A stretch of 29,966 nucleotides of DNA. Origin: a virus. The notes below the pieces were generated by a model. The model made no database searches. It was given only the letters and a program-made list of their open reading frames with translations, and was not told the DNA's origin. Below, in pieces: positions 7,248-16,278 of this stretch. Location of the stretch: the IMG/VR virus record IMGVR_UViG_3300015199_000014, positions 1 to 29,966 of that record; one strand, 5' to 3'. Every line of letters begins with the position of its first letter. Position 1 is the first letter of the stretch. The position numbers and the translations under genes were made by a program.

Positions 7248-9010
7248 ACGCTGGTAAGGTCGTGGCGTTTTTCAAATTGTCGAGTTTGCTTTTGACGCGA
7301 CAAAAGCCAGGCTGGAATGGCTCTTTTGGATACACCCACTCCAGCTCCAGAAGCGATCTCAAATCCACGGCGTCGGGCGATTTCAATGCCGGTCACCAGA
7401 CTGTCCCACAAGTCGGGGCTTCTTCCCATTCGCAGCTTGGTCTTGTCCTTGGGTTCGACATCCACCTTGCCATTCTTGTTGATACCCCACTCCCGGGAAG
7501 CCCCTTCCAGGGCGCATTCCCTGGAGATCCCACGGAGTTGGCCGGATTCAACAACGAGCCGGCTGGAATACCACAGGGCCGTCACCATTTTCCCGTATTC
7601 TTCAGCCTCAGTTTTGGTGCTATCAGCCCGCACTTTGCGGTTGGTTGGAACACCGCCGAATTCGATTGGAACAACTTCCGGACTCCAAAGTCGACCAAAA
7701 GCACCCATCAAAGTTCCTCGACCGGTTGAGTCAAAACCAACGTTCTCCGGTAAAACCCCATTCTTGATGGCGTAATCCATGACCCAGCGAACGATCTGAT
7801 CCTCCGCTTCCCGTGGGTCCTTGGCGGTGATTGGAACGATGAGTTGAGGCCCATTCTGGGCGAGCACGATCTTGCCGGTGACATCAAGGCCAAACGACAT
7901 GTCGATCAGCACGCAGCGATCGCCACCGACACCACGGTAGGCGGCGTCCAGCCCCAAAACCCTCGTTAACGGTGAGCCGGCCCAGGTGGGGAGTTCAAAA
8001 GCCTGATTACGCTCGCACATGGCCATGGTAACGACGCGCCGGCTGCCTCCATCCTTTGGCATGACACCGAGGTTCATCATGCTGAATTGCATGGAATCCC
8101 GACCGTAATAGGCCAGATCATTCTCGATCTGTTCAGGGGTGATCAGTCCGATGTGAGGATTAAGACCACGAGGATAATCGTAATTAGGAGAATCAGTACC
8201 ACAAAGTTGGATGGCGATTCCGTTGAGTGCCCTGGTTTGCCATGTTCGTGTTGTTTCGGCGTAATCTTGTCCATCCCAACCTCCGATCTTTATGTTCGGT
8301 TCACAAACCAGACCAAGAGCATCCGTTCGATCCTTTGGATTTCCGAGTGCTATCAGTTTGAATGATGGGTTTTTTCTGAGATTAGAAATCGAATCAAAGA
8401 ATGCTCGACTCATTAAGGATGCTTCGTCGGCTACGAGAATTATTCGGTCGTTTTTGAGACCGACGTAGTTAGAAAGTCCAACAAACTCACCTCCAACTTT
8501 ACAGGCTACCCCTATCAGACCCGATCTGAAGTCCTGAGCTTCGTCATTTGAATCCGCCCCGGTGAGCATGTACCGGCTTTCGATGATTCTTCCAGACAAC
8601 CATTTTCGTCTTGTTTTGGCTTTAGTATGGATCTCCTTAATGGCACCCCACACCCGAAGCTGTAGGCCTTCACGGGTGGTGGAGGACATAACAACTGAAG
8701 TTCCCTTTGGCCAGACTTGAAACACGCAATAGGCGAAGGCCGCAGCGCAGTAAGTCTTGCCAGAAGACGCCGGCCCCATCACTCCAACCTCGTCTTTTAG
8801 GACAAAGTTCTCGATCAACAGGCTGGACCACTTGTTCCAATCGAAGTAGGGCAGGAGCGCTGTGATGGCCTTTTTGTAGTGATAAACCAAGCCTTGACCG
8901 TAGCGGATGCCTTGAACGGTGACGTACCCGCCACTTCTGATCATGGACGCCTCGATCAAAAACCGGTCAGCGCCATTCCATTCCAACCCTTTGAGATAGT
9001 CCCCATCCAC
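7244..9010 (-). CDS. terL: Terminase large subunit
   Basis: The 588-aa protein has an ATPase followed by a nuclease, the layout of large terminases that cut and pump phage DNA into the prohead through the portal. Walker A is GPASSGKT (residues 79-86) and Walker B LVADEA (192-197), with the catalytic Glu. The coupling strand ALGNPKD follows at about 221-227. The RNase H-like nuclease has Asp355 in VLGLDAAYRG, Asp427 in VGFDSTGRG and the acidic pair Asp533/Asp536 in RSPDLWDSLV. The start is GTG at 9010; a TAA stop lies two codons upstream in frame, so no earlier start fits. No small terminase gene is visible next to it. It is the first gene of the leftward operon, 30 bp from the divergent tail operon. 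Confidence 0.95.
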   Translation of the reverse strand: MDGDYLKGLEWNGADRFLIEASMIRSGGYVTVQGIRYGQGLVYHYKKAITALLPYFDWNKWSSLLIENFVLKDEVGVMGPASSGKTYCAAAFAYCVFQVWPKGTSVVMSSTTREGLQLRVWGAIKEIHTKAKTRRKWLSGRIIESRYMLTGADSNDEAQDFRSGLIGVACKVGGEFVGLSNYVGLKNDRIILVADEASLMSRAFFDSISNLRKNPSFKLIALGNPKDRTDALGLVCEPNIKIGGWDGQDYAETTRTWQTRALNGIAIQLCGTDSPNYDYPRGLNPHIGLITPEQIENDLAYYGRDSMQFSMMNLGVMPKDGGSRRVVTMAMCERNQAFELPTWAGSPLTRVLGLDAAYRGVGGDRCVLIDMSFGLDVTGKIVLAQNGPQLIVPITAKDPREAEDQIVRWVMDYAIKNGVLPENVGFDSTGRGTLMGAFGRLWSPEVVPIEFGGVPTNRKVRADSTKTEAEEYGKMVTALWYSSRLVVESGQLRGISRECALEGASREWGINKNGKVDVEPKDKTKLRMGRSPDLWDSLVTGIEIARRRGFEIASGAGVGVSKRAIPAWLLSRQKQTRQFEKRHDLTSV

Positions 9011-9040
9011 GCTTTACAGCAATAGGTTGCGACATACCCT
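9011..9040. promoter_or_regulatory. 30-bp divergent spacer between terminase and tail operons
   Basis: Two large operons diverge from here, both beginning with GTG codons (minus at 9010, plus at 9041). In-frame stop codons just inside the spacer fix both starts. Thirty base pairs cannot hold two complete promoters, so the promoters must overlap each other or lie within the opposing coding regions. I see no convincing -35/-10 pair in the spacer. Only a weak AGG about 15 bases before the plus start resembles a ribosome-binding site. Confidence 0.4.
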
Positions 9041-12000
9041 GTGTCTACTGTGGACGACGCGAATACTTTGGTGGATGGCTACCTCTCTTCGGAGGCGGGC
9101 GTCGATTCCGGGTTCGTGCCTTCGTTACTTCCAGAAAACCAATGGTCTTGGGCCATAAACACCACTTTTAGGGGTGGATTTCCAAAACCAAGACCTGGGT
9201 ATCAGTTCCGGCAGATGCTGTTTTCCAGTATCGAAGATCAATCCAATTTCAGTAATGGCTTGTTTCAGGGAGCCGGAACGTACATCGACGATCATCGGAA
9301 CGGGTTCCTGATGGCATCTGTTTCCGGCAGGATCTTCACCATTTCATTGATCGATTTCTCGGTTCGTGACCTGACGATTCCCGGCAATCCAAGTGACGCT
9401 TTTGCTCCTCATGCCTGGTTTCAGCAGGCTGAATCCACCACAGTCGTCCAAAACAAGATCGATGCGCCCTTCTTGTGGAACGGCATTTCAGCTCGCCGAT
9501 CCGACGTTAACACGGAGGTTCCGGTAGGAGGACCCATGGCTTACGGCGGAGGCCGGCTTTGGGTGGCTCAAGGGAACCTGTTTTACGGCGGGGATCTGGC
9601 TTATTCCCACACGCCTCCCAGTCGGGATGATGTGATTGGGTTCACGGAAAACACCTACCTCAATGAAGGAGGGGCTTTTGCGGTGGAACGGATGATCACC
9701 GGGATGATCTTCGGCCAGAACATCGACTCCACTCTTGGGGTTAAAGATCTGCTTATCTTCGAGGAAGAAACCGTTCACGCCTTTGATGCGCCGTCAGATC
9801 GAGCGACTTGGAAGGATTTGCAACGGCCCATTGAACGATTCGCCTTGTTAGGACAAGGCTCTTTGTCGCATGAAGGCATCGTTAATCTCAATAGCGACAC
9901 GATTTTCAGAAGTCTTACTGGCATCAATTCCTTCAAGTACGCTCGATCCGCCTTTTCAGATTGGGGCAACACCCCGATTTCCAGGCAGGTTACGCGGGGA
10001 CTGGCTTACGACACCCAGCAACATCTCAACAAGACTTCAGCGGTCAATTTCGAGAATCGGATGTTGATGACCACATTGCCGGAATTGATCAATGGTCATG
10101 GGATGATTCATCACGGTCTGGCGGTCTTGGATTACGATTTGGTTTCTGGCATGGGCCGAAAGCTGAATCCAGCTTGGGAAGGAGTTTGGACAGGACTAAA
10201 GATCCTTAAGCTCATTACGATCACCCATAAATCATCCAAACGCTGTTTCATTTTCGCTTTAAGCGATGATTCAAAGATTGAACTTTGGGAGGTCACAAAG
10301 GAAGCGCGTTTTGATGTTGGCACAAGCCTTTCGGATACTCGTATCAAATGGGTTTTAGAGAGCAAATCGTTCACTTTTGGCAGGCCCAGGGCCATGAAAC
10401 GGCTGGAATCGTCAGAGACATGGTACAACCAGCTTACCGGCCAGATTGACGCCACCTTCAGGTTTCGCAGCAACCTTTCGGATTGCTGGACACCGTGGGC
10501 AACTCAAACGGATTGCGCCAAGTACAAGGATTGTTCCACGGCAATCGAAGGCTGCAATGTGGTGCGTTATCTGCGGTCGCAATCCCGTGGCAGGTTGGGG
10601 CTTCCCATCCCTCCAGATGTGGTCGATCCACAGTCCGGTAGGTACACCAATCAAGGTTACGAACACCAAGTTCGCATTGAACTTGAGGGATACGCGGTAT
10701 TGAACCGGCTGATGCTCACCTGCAATCTAACCGGCGACATGTCGGTGCCTGACATTCGAGGGGTTGGTTGCATTGATGTGCCGGCTGTGGCCTGCAAAAC
10801 TGGCGATTGCGTGGAACTGGAGTGCTGCGATCCGGACGACTTTACCTATCACGTATCGGCTCCGAACAGTGTATTGGGCTACATCACAGGCCGGGTTTAC
10901 CTGAAATCCAATGGCCAACCTGATACCGGCTTAAACGGGATAACGATCCGGTTATTTGCAGACACGAACGTCGATGGGATACCAGACGGGATGGCGCTTA
11001 AAACTACCAGTACTTCTGGTAACGGGATGTATTCGTTCTCCAGCCTGAACCCGGGTTCCTACGTGGTGGTGGCCACAACCCCGACGGGATACCTGCTCAT
11101 CACCGATGTGGATTCCACGGTGGACAACCCGTTGACTCCGGTTGATGTGCCCAATGTCGTCACTTCGGACGGCATGATCCCGGTGACCTTGGCCCCAGGC
11201 GAATCTGACAGTGGAAACGACTTTTACGTCCGAAACACGCAAGGCTACGTCCAGATAGATGGTTTAGGGATGTCCGTGCTGGTCATGGACTCACTGACAG
11301 TGCCCAGCAATGTGCAATACGTCCAGATCGACGGGCTCGGTATGGCGGCTATTGGTGAACAAACGTCGCCTGCGGTTGAGATCGAAGGCCTGTCCTACAG
11401 CGTCACTGGGCAGCAAACGGACTTGGCCGTTGAGATCGAAGGGTTGGCCCTGAGCGTCACTGGGCAGCAAACCTCCCTGGAAGTTCAGCTCGATGGGTTG
11501 GCGTTAAGTCCGATCGGAGCTGAAACTACGCTTGCCTTGCAATTGGACGGTTTGGCGATGTCCGTGATCGCAATGGAGGACCCGCCAGCACCCCCAGCAC
11601 CGGCTTCCATATTGCTCGATACCTATCCGACAGCGGCAGCGGCCTTCTCCGTGAGGAAACTTCGGACGGCTTATGCCGGATCTTGCCTCCGAATCCGCCG
11701 TTCCTCGGACAATACGGAGTTGGACGTCGGGTTTTCTGGTAACGATTTCGATTCCTCGGCGGCAGCCACATTCTGTTCTGGCACAGACGGTTTCGTATCC
11801 AAATGGTATGATCAATCTGGGAACGTGAATCACTTGGTAATGGCCACATCGGCCAATCAGCCGAAGTTGGTCACTGCCGGGGTGGTCGGAACAGTCGGAG
11901 GAAAGGCGCTCCTGACCTTCGGCACCTCCATTCGGATGGATCTGACGACAAATCTGTCCGGCGCTCCGTCCTGGACCATGGAAACGGTTTGGACCCGTAA

Positions 12001-12376
12001 CTCGACGGCTGACATGTCCATGTTGACCGTTAAAACCACAGGAATACCAGCTGTTCGGTATGGCACGGATTTCTATCTGTACGTCGGAACTGATGGGTTT
12101 TACTCGCGGTACGATGCCACTCTTCCGCTCAGGGCGATCGCTTCATTTGTGGCCACGGCATCTCTCCAGAAAGCATTTCTGAACGCTGCCCAGCTAACGC
12201 CGGCTTTGTCCAACTCGGCGCTGGCTGGCGGTCCAAATTTTGAGTGTCTTGGGCACAATACTGTGTCAACATCTCACATGGGCGGCATTCAGGAAGTTGT
12301 CTTCTGGTCATCGGATAAGTCATCCGATGCGCTTTCCATCAACTCAAACGCGAACGCTTACTTCGCAATATTCTGA
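9041..12376 (+). CDS. Giant tail protein: nozzle-like N-terminus fused to adhesin modules
   Basis: The 1111-aa protein is a mosaic. Residues 1-600 are beta-rich with repeated Gly-aromatic blades (NTTFRGGFPKPRPGYQF; GGPMAYGGGRLWVAQGNLFY). This resembles the propeller-like nozzle or stabilisation proteins of short-tailed phages (P22 gp10, T7 gp12 class), by appearance only. Residues about 610-731 are an SdrD_B/Cna_B-like immunoglobulin domain, with ITGRVYLKSNG, DTNVDGIPDG and the Asp-rich end GESDSGNDFYVRN. Residues 736-849 hold six short repeats. Residues 850-1111 resemble the alpha-L-arabinofuranosidase B catalytic-domain-like beta-sandwich often found in tail fibres (LDTYPTAAAAFSVRKLRTAY; FVSKWYDQSGNVNHL). 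A structural base carrying its own receptor-binding tip is the simplest reading. The GTG start is fixed by an in-frame TAG at 9023. It opens the rightward operon. Confidence 0.75.
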   Translation: MSTVDDANTLVDGYLSSEAGVDSGFVPSLLPENQWSWAINTTFRGGFPKPRPGYQFRQMLFSSIEDQSNFSNGLFQGAGTYIDDHRNGFLMASVSGRIFTISLIDFSVRDLTIPGNPSDAFAPHAWFQQAESTTVVQNKIDAPFLWNGISARRSDVNTEVPVGGPMAYGGGRLWVAQGNLFYGGDLAYSHTPPSRDDVIGFTENTYLNEGGAFAVERMITGMIFGQNIDSTLGVKDLLIFEEETVHAFDAPSDRATWKDLQRPIERFALLGQGSLSHEGIVNLNSDTIFRSLTGINSFKYARSAFSDWGNTPISRQVTRGLAYDTQQHLNKTSAVNFENRMLMTTLPELINGHGMIHHGLAVLDYDLVSGMGRKLNPAWEGVWTGLKILKLITITHKSSKRCFIFALSDDSKIELWEVTKEARFDVGTSLSDTRIKWVLESKSFTFGRPRAMKRLESSETWYNQLTGQIDATFRFRSNLSDCWTPWATQTDCAKYKDCSTAIEGCNVVRYLRSQSRGRLGLPIPPDVVDPQSGRYTNQGYEHQVRIELEGYAVLNRLMLTCNLTGDMSVPDIRGVGCIDVPAVACKTGDCVELECCDPDDFTYHVSAPNSVLGYITGRVYLKSNGQPDTGLNGITIRLFADTNVDGIPDGMALKTTSTSGNGMYSFSSLNPGSYVVVATTPTGYLLITDVDSTVDNPLTPVDVPNVVTSDGMIPVTLAPGESDSGNDFYVRNTQGYVQIDGLGMSVLVMDSLTVPSNVQYVQIDGLGMAAIGEQTSPAVEIEGLSYSVTGQQTDLAVEIEGLALSVTGQQTSLEVQLDGLALSPIGAETTLALQLDGLAMSVIAMEDPPAPPAPASILLDTYPTAAAAFSVRKLRTAYAGSCLRIRRSSDNTELDVGFSGNDFDSSAAATFCSGTDGFVSKWYDQSGNVNHLVMATSANQPKLVTAGVVGTVGGKALLTFGTSIRMDLTTNLSGAPSWTMETVWTRNSTADMSMLTVKTTGIPAVRYGTDFYLYVGTDGFYSRYDATLPLRAIASFVATASLQKAFLNAAQLTPALSNSALAGGPNFECLGHNTVSTSHMGGIQEVVFWSSDKSSDALSINSNANAYFAIF
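11246..11587 (+). repeat. Six in-frame tandem repeats, 18-residue (54-bp) unit
   Basis: Units begin at 11246, 11318, 11372, 11426, 11480 and 11534, with pattern (V/L)(Q/E)(I/L)(D/E)GL followed by a variable tail. The first unit is 24 residues and the others 18. Units three and four are nearly identical at the DNA level: a 20-base block at 11399-11418 recurs at 11453-11472. They link the SdrD_B-like domain to the C-terminal sandwich of the tail protein. The unit number could change by recombination, altering fibre length. Confidence 0.9.
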
Positions 12377-12382
12377 ACTTTT

Positions 12383-13630
12383 ATGGCAACCAAAGTAGTA
12401 ATCGACTTCGACTGCAATCTGGTAACAGGCCAGTCCACGGCACCAACGAGCTGGGAGAACTGCGCCAAACCGGTCGGGGTGTATGCTATGGCCGGCATTC
12501 TGACGCTAAACCCTAATGTCGCCAACGCCGGCATGGAGGCTATGATCGCGCCAGGTCGACACGCGGCCAGCTCTGGGTACGGAAAGGCGGGCGACCCCAT
12601 TACCGCAGTAGGGGCCCCCTCAAATGGGGACTTCACTGTGGGGGGCATGCAGGTGGGAGTGAGCCGCGCTGTGTATTCGATTGGAGCAGAGCTTTGGGCA
12701 ACGTTCGATGTCAGCTATGTGCTGCCGACGGTCTCAAGCGATCTCCCTATAGGGCTTGTGGCCACGTCTTCCCAAGGCATATTCAGGTGGGGTGACGTTA
12801 CCGTCAGGGTCAATTCCGTCACATTTACGAGCCCCTCTTACACGGTGGTTTATGGGATTTACAATGGGGCCAGCCTGGTTGCCACCGTCACTATCCCGGA
12901 CACAACGGAGGCGGTTTGGCACTACTGCAAGATCCACGTCAAGTTGCATGGATCGACAGGTCTGATCGAGGTTAATATAGACGGCCACGCTCAGTCTGTC
13001 GCTTACGTAAATCAAAATACCGTAAGCATAGTTTCCGAGGCGTCGACCGGGACGTTGGCTTCGGCCGATTTTGTTTATTTTGGAACTCCATTTTTCCGCA
13101 CATTTGGAAGCATGGCGTGCATAGGAGTTTTAGACAACGTTGGCCTGTTCGATGTCGGCTTCCCCGCAGGCCGCCTGAACGCCCGTCGCTGGACGATGGG
13201 CACCACATCGATTGACTCCAACTTCGCCGCTGTCGGAACAGGAGCCACGACCATCCCGGATGCGCTCCTGCTCCCGGACGACGCCAAGGCCGCCCGAGGA
13301 ACCGGTATTGGTGCTAACACCCTTATCACGATGGCTACTGGGTTCGATTTCACCGGGCTTCTTACCGATCTCATCGGGGTGAATGTTTACCTGAAACGAC
13401 CCGCTCAACTGGATGCATTCGGGGCCAATCGACATATCGCAATCGGGCTGTCCCGTTCTGGAGTTCACACCATGGAACCGGTGGTTGTGACCCAGCCGTT
13501 GCACGTCGATAACGTAATTACACCGCCCAACCAGAACTACACGTTTGGCGGGCTTGGCGCAGGCGTGTTCGAGTCAACGCTGACGCAGGCGAACTTTAAT
13601 AGCACTGCAATTCGGTTGTTAGTTTCCTAA
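12383..13630 (+). CDS. Probable tail fibre or appendage protein with LamG/ConA-like sandwich
   Basis: The 415-aa product is beta-rich, with few charged helices and many Thr, Ser, Gly and Val residues. Residues about 85-255 resemble a concanavalin/LamG sandwich: alternating strands (LWATFDVSYVLP; VWHYCKIHVKLHG; IEVNIDGH) and the typical closing strand GVLDNVGLFDV. The N-terminal 80 residues (KVVIDFDCNLVTGQS) and the C-terminal 150 residues are also strand-rich and of unknown fold. A carbohydrate- or surface-binding appendage is likely from composition and from its place after the tail protein. It starts six bases after the preceding stop with no clear Shine-Dalgarno sequence, so translation is probably coupled. 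No catalytic residues are visible. Confidence 0.65.
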   Translation: MATKVVIDFDCNLVTGQSTAPTSWENCAKPVGVYAMAGILTLNPNVANAGMEAMIAPGRHAASSGYGKAGDPITAVGAPSNGDFTVGGMQVGVSRAVYSIGAELWATFDVSYVLPTVSSDLPIGLVATSSQGIFRWGDVTVRVNSVTFTSPSYTVVYGIYNGASLVATVTIPDTTEAVWHYCKIHVKLHGSTGLIEVNIDGHAQSVAYVNQNTVSIVSEASTGTLASADFVYFGTPFFRTFGSMACIGVLDNVGLFDVGFPAGRLNARRWTMGTTSIDSNFAAVGTGATTIPDALLLPDDAKAARGTGIGANTLITMATGFDFTGLLTDLIGVNVYLKRPAQLDAFGANRHIAIGLSRSGVHTMEPVVVTQPLHVDNVITPPNQNYTFGGLGAGVFESTLTQANFNSTAIRLLVS

Positions 13631-13634
13631 TCCA

Positions 13635-14696
13635 ATGAGCGCCACGGTAACACTTGCCCCGGGCACGCTGATTCCACCAGCGTGTTACACTGATGAACAG
13701 GCCCGGTTCAATGCCTACGTGGCTGCCATCATCGCGACGGTAACCGGAACCCGGGAGGTTTACATCGGGTCAACGGTTCCAACGGGTCCTGGAGCCACTT
13801 CATTGCTCTGGATAAAAACATCAAGTGAAACGGGTTATCCGATTGCCATTTTGACCTACTCACCAGATGCCGCTGCCTGGGTTCGGGTGGCTGAAATACC
13901 GACTTGGGGCGGTCTTTCATCCGGGTCTGGAGCCTCCTATCACATCACTAATTCACCGCCTTACCTCACGGACATCTCAGCGTATGTGGTGGGGAAAACC
14001 TATCATTTCATCGCCAACCACGCTTCGACTGGGCCGTCCACGTTCCAAGTCGATTCGTTGGCGATCAAGAACATCAAAATCAGGGGGACAGCGGATCTCA
14101 TTGCTGATTCCATTGTCAATAATCAGGTGGTGGACCTGACGTATGACGGCATCAACATGCAGATGATCTCTGCGGTTGGATCGTTGCCTCCAGTTGCGCC
14201 TGTTCCTCCTCCGCCGCCTACGCCAACACCGCCAAACATCGTTTCGGCTTTGATTAATCTCCCGGCAAGCTGGTTTGCGTTCGCGGTTGATTACAACGTT
14301 GATCTCACTTACCCGCATAGATTGGCAGCTCGACCGGCGCATGTCTCTGGCGCCTTTGTTTGCAAGACGAACATAACACTCACTGGAATACAATCTCCGA
14401 TGTCTTCTTTGGCTGGGAAAACCACCATACCTCTCGAAATGGTTCAATCCGAGATTTATTATTCAGGCATTTATTACCGTGATTACCAACCTTTCGACGT
14501 GTCCTGGGATCAAACCAATGTTTACCTGAAACTTCGGATTCGATTCGAAAATCATTTCCCGCAAGGACCTTCAAGCGAAATGCTGTTCTTTGCCCGTTAT
14601 TTGGGGGGAATCCCTGGAGCCGGTCCTGGGTTTGGTCTTCAGAATATCATCAATGACTTTTGGCAGGTTCAGTTCACCATTTTACCGGCTGTATGA
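13635..14696 (+). CDS. Probable tail fibre/collar protein
   Basis: The 353-aa product has three parts. The N-terminal 90 residues include VYIGSTVPTGPGATSLLWIKTSS, a common opening of phage tail proteins. Residues about 101-180 hold a small beta domain typical of fibres (YHFIANHASTGPSTFQVDSL ending in VVDLTYDGINMQMIS). A Pro-rich linker at 185-200 leads to a C-terminal domain of about 150 residues that I do not recognise (IVSALINLPASWFAFAVDYN at its start). It probably forms part of a trimeric fibre, with the last domain as tip. It starts four bases after the preceding stop, and its stop overlaps the next start as ATGA. The fibre call rests on domain appearance and neighbours. Confidence 0.68.
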   Translation: MSATVTLAPGTLIPPACYTDEQARFNAYVAAIIATVTGTREVYIGSTVPTGPGATSLLWIKTSSETGYPIAILTYSPDAAAWVRVAEIPTWGGLSSGSGASYHITNSPPYLTDISAYVVGKTYHFIANHASTGPSTFQVDSLAIKNIKIRGTADLIADSIVNNQVVDLTYDGINMQMISAVGSLPPVAPVPPPPPTPTPPNIVSALINLPASWFAFAVDYNVDLTYPHRLAARPAHVSGAFVCKTNITLTGIQSPMSSLAGKTTIPLEMVQSEIYYSGIYYRDYQPFDVSWDQTNVYLKLRIRFENHFPQGPSSEMLFFARYLGGIPGAGPGFGLQNIINDFWQVQFTILPAV

Positions 14697-15739
14697 TCAC
14701 CCTGGGCAACATCAAGAACGATTACGATCTGGGTTCCAGCGTTGCGCTGGCTCCGTGTGATGCGCGTTTTATCAATCTGGTTAACCGCGCCCAGAGTCGT
14801 CTGGCCATGATGGGCCGGTGGTGGGGGACGTTCAAAAAGATCCGGATTTGTGTTACCCAAAACTGCATTACATGGCCCGCCGGCGTCATCAATGTCGAGG
14901 GATTCAACATATGCGGCGTGACGATACCGGTTCGGAACGGTTGGTACGAATTTCAGGACATCGTTCGCACGCCCAGGGTGGGTCAATGTTCCTGTGACGA
15001 AAACCAGCTTCTGGATCGTGGCATGACCCCGCAATACCTCGATCCATTGGTCAATTCACGCATCAAGATTTACGCGGTAAGCTCATCTGATTGGGGCAAG
15101 AAAGTGTTGATTCAAGGCACTGACAACAATGGCAACCCGATTCGTGGCAGTGACACTGGCGGCTGGTTTCAAGGTGAGAAACTGACCTTGGCCAACCCGG
15201 CGGTCACCAGTGCATCGATCTTCCGGCCTCCGGGCATTTTGGGCGTTCAAAAGCCCATCACCAATTCCTATCTCAACGTGTTTGCGGTCAATTCGGTGAC
15301 CTTGCAGGAGACCCAGATTGCCGTTTGGGGACCGGGCGAGACCAACCCCTTGTACCGGAGGACGGCCTTAGTTCGGTTGCCGGCAGCTTGCCAGAATACA
15401 ACCGGCAACTGGTGCCAGGACGCTGGGGACGGATGCTCGGCTCCAGTTCCAAACTGTCCTACGGTGGTGGCGGAAGCCATGGTTCGATTGGGAGTGATCC
15501 CGGCGGTAGTGGATAGCGACTGGCTTTTGATTGGGAACCAGGATGCGCTTCGGAGCCAGATGAAAGCGTTGCAACTGGAAGACAAACGGGATTACGCCAA
15601 TGCAGCGGTGGAACAGACCAACGCGATCCGGTTCCTTCGCTCTGAACTCAACGCCTTTGATCCACCGGAAAGGGTTCAGGTCAATTCTGACGTTTACGGG
15701 TACGCCCCGATTCGTAGTGTATTCCAGGGAATGATATGA
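14693..15739 (+). CDS. Phage structural protein of unknown role (possible head-tail adaptor)
   Basis: The 348-aa protein begins MITLGNIKNDYDLGSSVALA. An N-terminal helical segment, about residues 25-45 (ARFINLVNRAQSRLAMMGRW), is reminiscent of the helical start of podoviral adaptor proteins. It is followed by a Cys-containing beta region and a long middle beta domain (KVLIQGTDNNGNPIRG; TETQIAVWGPGE-like strands). A C-terminal helix has heptad-like spacing (QMKALQLEDKRDYANAAVEQ), and the protein ends VFQGMI. I believe similar proteins occur in metagenomic phage genomes but cannot assign a role; adaptor is a guess from the N-terminal helix and the short-tail context. I chose ATG at 14693 for its ATGA overlap with the preceding gene; a TTG eleven codons upstream (14660) is less likely. 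Its stop overlaps the sulfotransferase start. Confidence 0.65.
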   Translation: MITLGNIKNDYDLGSSVALAPCDARFINLVNRAQSRLAMMGRWWGTFKKIRICVTQNCITWPAGVINVEGFNICGVTIPVRNGWYEFQDIVRTPRVGQCSCDENQLLDRGMTPQYLDPLVNSRIKIYAVSSSDWGKKVLIQGTDNNGNPIRGSDTGGWFQGEKLTLANPAVTSASIFRPPGILGVQKPITNSYLNVFAVNSVTLQETQIAVWGPGETNPLYRRTALVRLPAACQNTTGNWCQDAGDGCSAPVPNCPTVVAEAMVRLGVIPAVVDSDWLLIGNQDALRSQMKALQLEDKRDYANAAVEQTNAIRFLRSELNAFDPPERVQVNSDVYGYAPIRSVFQGMI

Positions 15740-16275
15740 TCTTCCAGATAGCAGGTTATCCACGGAGCGGAACAGCATGGTTGAGCACCATGTTCAACCT
15801 GGCCCCTGAAGTGATGGCTTTCCATGAACTGGCGATGACGGATAAGAACTGGAAACGAACCATCCTAGAAACAGTAAGATACGGCAAGATTGTGGGTGAT
15901 CTCGGCACATACCAATACTTTCCAAAAGCGGTGGTTGAAGATATCAAGCGCGTCTTTATCTGGCAAAACCCATGGGATTCCAGGGATAAATGCCAGGAAG
16001 AAATCGGTTTACCCATTAGCAATGATACCGTGAACCTTTGGATTTCCATGTCTAACGAGTGGAGATACCGAAAAGATCCAATGATAGTCATGTTCACCGA
16101 CCTTTTCAACATCGATACATTGGAAGAAATTTGGACCCATTGCCTTGGTGAATGGAACGTCCGTTTTCCAAGGCAAAAAGTGGAGCAATTGCTGCATTTG
16201 AATATCCAATTTCATGATCCTTCCAAGTACTTGGTTAACCCGGATGTCATCGCGAGGATGGCGGAACTACTCTAA
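15736..16275 (+). CDS. Sulfotransferase-like protein
   Basis: The 179-aa protein starts with a textbook PAPS-binding loop, AGYPRSGTAWLSTMF (PRSGTAWL at residues 9-16), the 5'-phosphosulfate motif of sulfotransferases. The strand VFIWQNPWDS (73-82) aligns in pattern with the 3'-phosphate-binding strand (usual form VRNPRDVxxS), but the usual Arg is replaced by Gln. MIVMFTDLFNIDTLEEIW (116-133) matches the conserved strand that normally reads (V)RYEDL, again without the Arg. It is shorter than most members (commonly 250-300 aa). Transfer of sulfate to a sugar or tyrosine is the family role. Here the substituted residues leave activity open, and it could be a degenerate P-loop protein. It is embedded by ATGA overlap among virion genes, so it is expressed late. 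Confidence 0.75.
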   Translation: MIFQIAGYPRSGTAWLSTMFNLAPEVMAFHELAMTDKNWKRTILETVRYGKIVGDLGTYQYFPKAVVEDIKRVFIWQNPWDSRDKCQEEIGLPISNDTVNLWISMSNEWRYRKDPMIVMFTDLFNIDTLEEIWTHCLGEWNVRFPRQKVEQLLHLNIQFHDPSKYLVNPDVIARMAELL

Positions 16276-16278
16276 TTT

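Noticed and set aside
11246-11587. Regular repeats as a CRISPR array
   Set aside because: The repeats are in frame, without spacers of unique sequence, and encode a protein stalk.
12309-12329. Hairpin with 8-bp arms near the end of the tail gene, possible terminator
   Set aside because: No T-run follows, it is inside the coding region, and the next gene starts six bases after the stop of the same operon.
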